Assembly (NCBI RefSeq): GCF_000430745.1
Contig: NZ_KE387231.1
Coordinates: 26,244-90,243, forward strand
Source of the DNA: Fictibacillus gelatini DSM 15865
Lineage (GTDB): Bacteria; Bacillota; Bacilli; Bacillales; Fictibacillaceae
Direction: 5' to 3'
DNA: 64,000 nt
Shown: one piece after another, positions 59,490 through 64,000 of the stretch
Numbering within the stretch: position 1 is the first letter of the stretch
Layout of the letters: each line of letters opens with the position of its first letter
Position numbers and translations under genes: made by a program
Notes under the pieces: model-generated
What the model was told of the DNA's origin: nothing
The model's input: the letters and a program-made list of their open reading frames with translations, nothing else
The model's database searches: none

Positions 59490-60266
59490 ATGAATAACCA
59501 CGAAATTGATTACAAGCTTTACGGAGATGATATGCAATTTGTCGAAGTGGAGCTTGATCCAGATGAAACGGTCATTGCTGAAGCAGGAGCGCTTATGATG
59601 ATGGATCAAGATATCCGAATGGAAACGATCTTTGGCGATGGTACAAACCAGGGCGGATTCATGGGAAAATTATTCGGTGCGGGAAAACGTCTATTAACAG
59701 GCGAAAGTTTATTCATGACAACGTTTACGAATGTAGGTACAGGAAAAAAACACGTTTCGTTCGCCGCTCCTTATCCGGGGAAAATTGTTCCAATGGACTT
59801 AAGTGAATATGATGGAAAAATCATTTGCCAAAAAGATTCTTTTTTAGCCGCTGCGAAAGGAGTATCGGTTGGAATTGAGTTTCAAAGGAAAATCGGTACA
59901 GGGTTCTTTGGCGGGGAAGGCTTTATTATGCAAAAGCTTGAAGGAGATGGAATGGCATTTGTTCATGCCGGGGGAACCATTATCGAAAAAGAGCTCCAGG
60001 CGGGCGATATGCTCCGGGTAGATACAGGGTGTCTTGTTGCCATGACGAAAGATGTGGATTATAGCATTGAGTTTGTAAAAGGCGTAAAGACGATGCTGTT
60101 CGGGGGCGAAGGATTGTTCTTCGCAACATTGCGCGGTCCGGGAAAAGTATGGGTTCAATCATTGCCATTTAGCCGTTTGGCCAGCCGGGTAGTTGCCGCG
60201 ATTCCTGGTTCAAAAGATGAAGGAAGCATAGCGAAAGGGCTGTTTAATATATTTGACGGAGATTAA
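59490..60266 (+). CDS. AIM24/TIGR00266-family protein
   Basis: 258 aa, all-beta, Gly-rich. Family pattern: MQFVEVELDPDETVIAEAGALMMMD, GKLFGAGKRLLTGESLFMTTFTN, FVHAGGTIIEKELQAGDMLRVDTGCLVA and a final LPFSRLASRVVAA. Function is unknown in bacteria. GAGGAGGAG precedes ATG 59490. Terminated by the hairpin shared with the next gene. Confidence 0.9.
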   Translation: MNNHEIDYKLYGDDMQFVEVELDPDETVIAEAGALMMMDQDIRMETIFGDGTNQGGFMGKLFGAGKRLLTGESLFMTTFTNVGTGKKHVSFAAPYPGKIVPMDLSEYDGKIICQKDSFLAAAKGVSVGIEFQRKIGTGFFGGEGFIMQKLEGDGMAFVHAGGTIIEKELQAGDMLRVDTGCLVAMTKDVDYSIEFVKGVKTMLFGGEGLFFATLRGPGKVWVQSLPFSRLASRVVAAIPGSKDEGSIAKGLFNIFDGD

Positions 60267-60267
60267 T

Positions 60268-60300
60268 AAGCAAAGGGCCTGTTTTTCAGGCCCTTTGCTT
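60268..60300. terminator. Bidirectional terminator
   Basis: A 14-bp perfect stem AAGCAAAGGGCCTG with a 5-base loop separates convergent genes. Confidence 0.92.
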
Positions 60301-60601
60301 ATTTTTGCTCCTCGATAGGATCAAGCGTTTCCTTATTAGCCTTTGATTTTTCCTCACCGCCCGCTAGAGGGCCAGTTGGAAGCTCGATCCCTTCTTTTTC
60401 AATTATGCTATGTTGAAGAAGCCCGATGAGTCGTTGGACATTTTGGTTAAGAATTTGGTCGCTTTCATTTTTCCGTTTCATAAACGACATTGCCTTGAAA
60501 ATAAAAACAATTGTTAGGACGACCATGAACAAAAGTACAAGAATATAAACTATACCGATGAAGCCAAAAAATAGACCTGCAACTGCGTCTTCTGCTCTCA
60601 T
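60299..60601 (-). CDS. Hypothetical single-span membrane protein
   Basis: 100 aa: short N-terminus MRAEDAVAG, one long hydrophobic segment (about 10-45), then a charged cytosolic part with IEKEGIELPTGPLAGGEEKS and ending LDPIEEQK. The start is ATG 60601 after GGGGG; the frame to 60649 lacks a ribosome site. Not recognised. Confidence 0.65.
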   Translation of the reverse strand: MRAEDAVAGLFFGFIGIVYILVLLFMVVLTIVFIFKAMSFMKRKNESDQILNQNVQRLIGLLQHSIIEKEGIELPTGPLAGGEEKSKANKETLDPIEEQK

Positions 60602-60743
60602 GAATAGTTCCCCCTTTTTTAAAATTAAAAGATATTTTTTATTATACAATACAATTTATGTAAAAACAGGACTTCCATTTTTCCATACCCATTTCTCTGA
60701 TAAAATAATCGTAGAAATTATAAAAAGTGAGCAGGGATAAAAG

Positions 60744-62639
60744 ATGAGTCTATTATCAGTTGAAAATGTAACAAAAAGTTATGGGGATAAAACGTTATTT
60801 GAACAAATCTCATTTACGGTGAGTGAAAAGCAGCGAATAGGCATTATTGGAGTGAATGGGACGGGAAAATCGAGCCTGTTAAAAATTATTGCTGGAATTG
60901 AGTCACCGGACAGCGGATCAATCATTCATGCGAACGATTTTCATATTGAATATTTACCGCAAACGCCTGAGTTCCCCGAAAACATGAGCGTGCTAGATGC
61001 GGTTTTTTATAGTGACGCGCCGCTTATCCGATTAATGAAAGAATATGAACAAGCGTTAAAAGCATTGGAAGAAGAACCGACAAATGAAAAACGGCAAAGC
61101 CATCTGTTTACCCTCCAGCAAAAAATGGATGCGATGGATGCATGGGACGCGAATACGGCGGCGAAAACAATATTGAGCAAACTCGGCATTGTTAACCTGA
61201 CGCAAAACATTGCCGAACTATCAGGCGGCCAGCAAAAGAGGGTCGCTATTAGCCGTGCCCTCATCCAGCCGGCAGATCTTTTAATATTGGATGAGCCGAC
61301 GAACCATATTGATAATGAAACTGTAGAATGGCTGGAAGACTTTTTAGCGAAATATAAAGGGGCGCTTTTAATGGTCACCCATGACCGCTATTTTCTAAAC
61401 CGGGTGACGAACCGGATGCTGGAACTTGACGGCGGCAAGTTGTACAGCTATGAAGGAAATTATGAAATGTTTTTAGAAAAAAAAGCAGAGCGCCAGGAGA
61501 GAGAAGCCGCCTCGGAACAAAAAAGGCAAAATCTTCTTCGTCGTGAGCTCGCCTGGCTGAAGCGGGGAGCAAAAGCGCGGACGACGAAACAAAAGGCACG
61601 TGTAGAGCGGGTGGAAGCACTTCGTGATATGGAAGGACCGGCGAAAAAAGAGAAGCTCGATATGGCGATTGGATCGAACCGCCTCGGTAAAAAGGTGCTC
61701 GAAATCGAAGGAATATCGAAGTCTTATGGAGACCGGCTATTGTTTAAAAATTTCAGTTATATCGTCATGCCAGATGACCGCCTCGGAATTATCGGGAATA
61801 ACGGAAGCGGAAAATCAACGCTGCTGAATGTATTGGCCGGTAAAATTCTTCCTGATTCCGGGCATGTCGAAGTGGGCGAAACGGTTAAATTAGGCTTTTA
61901 TACGCAAAACAATGAAGAGATGGATGAGTCAATGCGCGTAATTGAATACATTCGTGAAGCGGCGGAAGTGATCCGAACGAAAGACGGACAAACGATCACT
62001 GCATCACAAATGCTTGAACGCTTCCTGTTTACCCCTGAGCTGCAGTGGACGTACATTTCCCGCTTATCGGGAGGAGAGAGAAGGCGGCTTTATTTACTTC
62101 GCATTTTAATGGAAGAGCCAAATGTTCTTTTTTTAGATGAACCGACCAATGATCTCGATATTGAAACACTTTCGATCCTGGAAGATTATTTGGAACAGTT
62201 TCCAGGGGCGGTTATTACCGTTTCTCATGACCGCTATTTTCTTGACCGGACGACAGATCATTTATTTGCCTTTGAAGGAAGCGGCGAAATCAGGCGTTTT
62301 GACGGAACGTATTCGGAGTATTTGGAATTGAAAAGGGAAAGAGAGGAAAAAACGGCCATTTGTCCGAAAGAAACCTCTACGAAGCCGGTTAAAGAAAAGC
62401 GAAAAAAGCTTTCCTATAAAGAACAAAAAGAATGGGAAACAATTGAAGATGAAATCGCCGCATTGGAAGATAAGCACGAGGAGCTAGAAAAACAAATTCT
62501 TGAAGCGGGTAGCGATTATGGCGTCATTGACGAATTATTTCGTGAGCAGAAGGAAGTAGCGGCTCAACTTGAGCAAAAAATGAATCGCTGGGCAGAGCTT
62601 TCCGAACTTGTTGAAGAAATTGAAAACAGCAAAATTTAA
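60744..62639 (+). CDS. yfmR: ABC-F ATPase YfmR/Uup type
   Basis: A soluble ribosome-acting ATPase, 631 aa. Two ATPase domains: Walker A GVNGTGKSS and GNNGSGKST, signatures LSGGQQKR and LSGGERRR, Walker B LILDEPTNHID and LFLDEPTNDLD. The interdomain linker (RRELAWLKRGAKARTTKQKAR) and the C-terminal coiled coil (about 555-631) are Uup/YfmR traits. YfmR helps stalled ribosomes in B. subtilis alongside EF-P. ATG 60744 follows AGCAGGGA. It is the second ABC-F gene in this window. Confidence 0.92.
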   Translation: MSLLSVENVTKSYGDKTLFEQISFTVSEKQRIGIIGVNGTGKSSLLKIIAGIESPDSGSIIHANDFHIEYLPQTPEFPENMSVLDAVFYSDAPLIRLMKEYEQALKALEEEPTNEKRQSHLFTLQQKMDAMDAWDANTAAKTILSKLGIVNLTQNIAELSGGQQKRVAISRALIQPADLLILDEPTNHIDNETVEWLEDFLAKYKGALLMVTHDRYFLNRVTNRMLELDGGKLYSYEGNYEMFLEKKAERQEREAASEQKRQNLLRRELAWLKRGAKARTTKQKARVERVEALRDMEGPAKKEKLDMAIGSNRLGKKVLEIEGISKSYGDRLLFKNFSYIVMPDDRLGIIGNNGSGKSTLLNVLAGKILPDSGHVEVGETVKLGFYTQNNEEMDESMRVIEYIREAAEVIRTKDGQTITASQMLERFLFTPELQWTYISRLSGGERRRLYLLRILMEEPNVLFLDEPTNDLDIETLSILEDYLEQFPGAVITVSHDRYFLDRTTDHLFAFEGSGEIRRFDGTYSEYLELKREREEKTAICPKETSTKPVKEKRKKLSYKEQKEWETIEDEIAALEDKHEELEKQILEAGSDYGVIDELFREQKEVAAQLEQKMNRWAELSELVEEIENSKI

Positions 62640-62642
62640 TTT

Positions 62643-62672
62643 AAACCGCTTCGTTTTCGAGGCGGTTTTTTC
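62643..62672 (+). terminator. Terminator of yfmR
   Basis: AACCGC/GCGGTT stem with inner CG/CG pairs around TTTT, then six T. Confidence 0.88.
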
Positions 62673-62774
62673 TAAAAAACCAGGAAAGAAGACCTGTTTT
62701 TGGCGTATACCGACAAAAATCTCCTTTTTTCGCTGAATACTATTTGAATAGATTGCGAGGGAGGAGGTGAAAAA

Positions 62775-63671
62775 ATGCGACTGACAAGCTTTCTTTTGTT
62801 TAGCTTGTTTATTGGTGCGGTATTTTTCCTTCCAACGGAGGCTTTCGCAAATGGGAATGGGCTTCATGGCAAGAACATCCCTGAAAAAATCGCCGATCAA
62901 AGAGTCCGCGGTTTAGAGAAAAAGCTGAAACCAGTAACTAAAAAAACACCCGGACCATCTGGGCAACAATTAAAGCAAAAAATTGAAAAAGAGACTCAAA
63001 AAATCGAAAAGAAAGCGATCCGGCGAAATGCCAACATTGTGAAAAGAAAAGTTTCGAAGCATGCATATAACATGCAAAATTCGACTCGCCCAAAGGAATC
63101 GAAGATAAAAATAAAGCCAAAACAAGAAGAGGATTTTCCTCTACATAATGTACGAAAAAAGGGCAAATCTCATCTTGTGAAAAAAAGAGATCATTTGACA
63201 AAGGCAAAAAGAGCTGTTTCAACTCATAAGAAACAGAAAAAGTGGAAACGGAAAATTCAGCCTGTACAAAAGAAAGTCGATAAAAAGGCGGCAGTTTATC
63301 CTTTAACTGAAAGGACCGTGACGGTTAGTAAAAAGGATGTCTCGCTAACAGATACAAAGAAAGATGAAAGCGGACATAAAGTCAAAAAGAATGGGCCGAA
63401 ACGGAAATCAGTGCCGGAACGCGATACTAAACAGTCCGACAAGGCAGTGATTCCGTCTTCTTCTCAAGCTCCTTCTTCTGGTGAAGGAGGGAACACCGGC
63501 GGACATGGGTCTTTTTCTTTCCATTTGAAGGCTTTTATTTTTAATCATAATGCCCTGGAGGAAAATAAATTAATTCATCCTTTTGTGGCAAGGACGAAAC
63601 AGCTTCGGAACCAATGGGTGAACGCACCGCCAACTAAACCGCCAAAAGCGCTTCTTACTTTTTCATTATAG
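62775..63671 (+). CDS. Secreted, highly basic protein of unknown function
   Basis: 298 aa. Signal peptide about 1-26 (LFSLFIGAVFFLPTEAFA, cut after AFA). The rest is extremely Lys-rich, with runs such as KKTPGPSGQQLKQKIEKE and RKVSKHAYNMQ, low in hydrophobics, then a Ser/Gly stretch (SSSQAPSSGEGGNTGG) and a C-terminal FSFHLKAF...HNALEENK. It looks disordered and could bind the anionic cell wall, DNA or spore layers. GGGAGGAGGTG precedes ATG 62775. Function unknown. Confidence 0.72.
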   Translation: MRLTSFLLFSLFIGAVFFLPTEAFANGNGLHGKNIPEKIADQRVRGLEKKLKPVTKKTPGPSGQQLKQKIEKETQKIEKKAIRRNANIVKRKVSKHAYNMQNSTRPKESKIKIKPKQEEDFPLHNVRKKGKSHLVKKRDHLTKAKRAVSTHKKQKKWKRKIQPVQKKVDKKAAVYPLTERTVTVSKKDVSLTDTKKDESGHKVKKNGPKRKSVPERDTKQSDKAVIPSSSQAPSSGEGGNTGGHGSFSFHLKAFIFNHNALEENKLIHPFVARTKQLRNQWVNAPPTKPPKALLTFSL

Positions 63672-63708
63672 TAAATTCTAAAAAATGAAAATTAAGGAGC
63701 GATACACT

Positions 63709-64000
63709 ATGAAAAAAGTAAATCAAACACTATTAAAATCATTCGTATTTGCAGGGGTTTTATCGGTTTCCGTTTTCATCGGGGGTCATGCTGAGGCTGC
63801 CGGTCATAAAATGGAAAAGGCGGTTCAACATCATATGGCAACACATAAAGCCGAAGTCGCAAACCATTCTTCAAAAGCTGCTGAGAAAGTTAAAAAAGCG
63901 GCAAGGAAAAAAGCCGTTAAGCTAGAGAAAAAGGCAAAGAAAGCTCATTCTTCTCTTGCAAACAAAGTGAACTCAGAAGCAGCAGAGCATGCAAGCAAAG
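63709..64000 (+). CDS. Secreted Lys/Ala/His-rich protein, cut by window end
   Basis: ATG 63709 follows TTAAGGAG. The visible 97 residues show a signal peptide (MKKVNQTLLKSFVFAGVLSV, cut near AEA) and then Lys/Ala/His-rich heptad-like sequence (KAAEKVKKAARKKAVKLEKK). It shares style with the preceding gene, 37 bp upstream, and the two probably form an operon. The 3' end lies beyond the window. Confidence 0.7.
   Translation, partial: MKKVNQTLLKSFVFAGVLSVSVFIGGHAEAAGHKMEKAVQHHMATHKAEVANHSSKAAEKVKKAARKKAVKLEKKAKKAHSSLANKVNSEAAEHASK

Noticed and set aside
1..64000. CRISPR arrays, rRNA, tRNA, prophage modules
   Set aside because: No regularly spaced identical repeats with unique spacers, no rRNA-like or tRNA cloverleaf sequence, and no phage structural genes were seen. 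The 52-bp tract has no spacers and is not a CRISPR.

Overview
The window looks like chromosome from an aerobic, endospore-forming member of the Bacillaceae. Supporting signs are purine-rich Shine-Dalgarno sites, many TTG/GTG starts, a gerP spore germination cluster, a YwcE-like spore protein beside a qoxABCD quinol oxidase operon, YwbHG/YwbI, YfmM, YfmR, YfiBC and YvbH homologues, sigma-K-like promoters and CcpA (cre) sites. I saw no rRNA, tRNA, CRISPR array or prophage.

Layout. 1-8.6 kb: DNA repair glycosylase, HU, branched-chain aminotransferase, a PH-domain protein, a heterodimeric ABC exporter, a 6 x 52-bp intergenic tandem repeat, an acetyltransferase and a stand-alone HemD-like protein. 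8.6-15.2 kb: HutG with a divergent LysR regulator, two half-size ChrA transporters, a ROK repressor, an exact 21-bp repeat and the ABC-F protein YfmM. 15.6-26.1 kb: a TauE-type permease, then a nine-gene operon with an internal IclR regulator. It encodes a complete route from anthranilate via 3-hydroxyanthranilate and 2-aminomuconate to pyruvate and acetyl-CoA, and a cre lies between the -35 and -10 of its promoter. 26.2-36.9 kb: small membrane and hypothetical proteins, a serine hydrolase, MetA (acetyl-type), a GH3 lipoprotein, a cell-wall endopeptidase, qoxABCD and ywcE. 37-50.3 kb: pstSCAB behind a four-repeat Pho box, an orphan PhoP-like regulator, a GGDEF/EAL protein, an amino-acid permease, an NhaC antiporter, NfrA and the CidAB/LrgAB-like pair with its LysR regulator.

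50.3-52.7 kb is the most unusual part. It holds an unlisted type I toxin-antitoxin locus: a 27-codon membrane peptide with a sequestered ribosome site, 5'-3' long-range pairing and a convergent antisense RNA. Next to it is a peroxiredoxin whose catalytic cysteine codon is an in-frame TGA followed by a SECIS-like hairpin, so it is a probable selenoprotein. A Gly/Tyr-rich spore-coat-like protein and a duplicated-repeat protein with a 41-aa membrane peptide follow.

52.8-64 kb: RsmF, a solitary TnpB element with a degenerate zinc finger, a rearranged gerP cluster (order A-C-D-E-B, with an F/A-like gene divergent) flanked by two small heat-shock proteins, an AIM24-family protein, YfmR, and two secreted Lys-rich proteins, the last cut by the window edge.

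Functions are inferred from sequence motifs and remembered family features; no database search was run.
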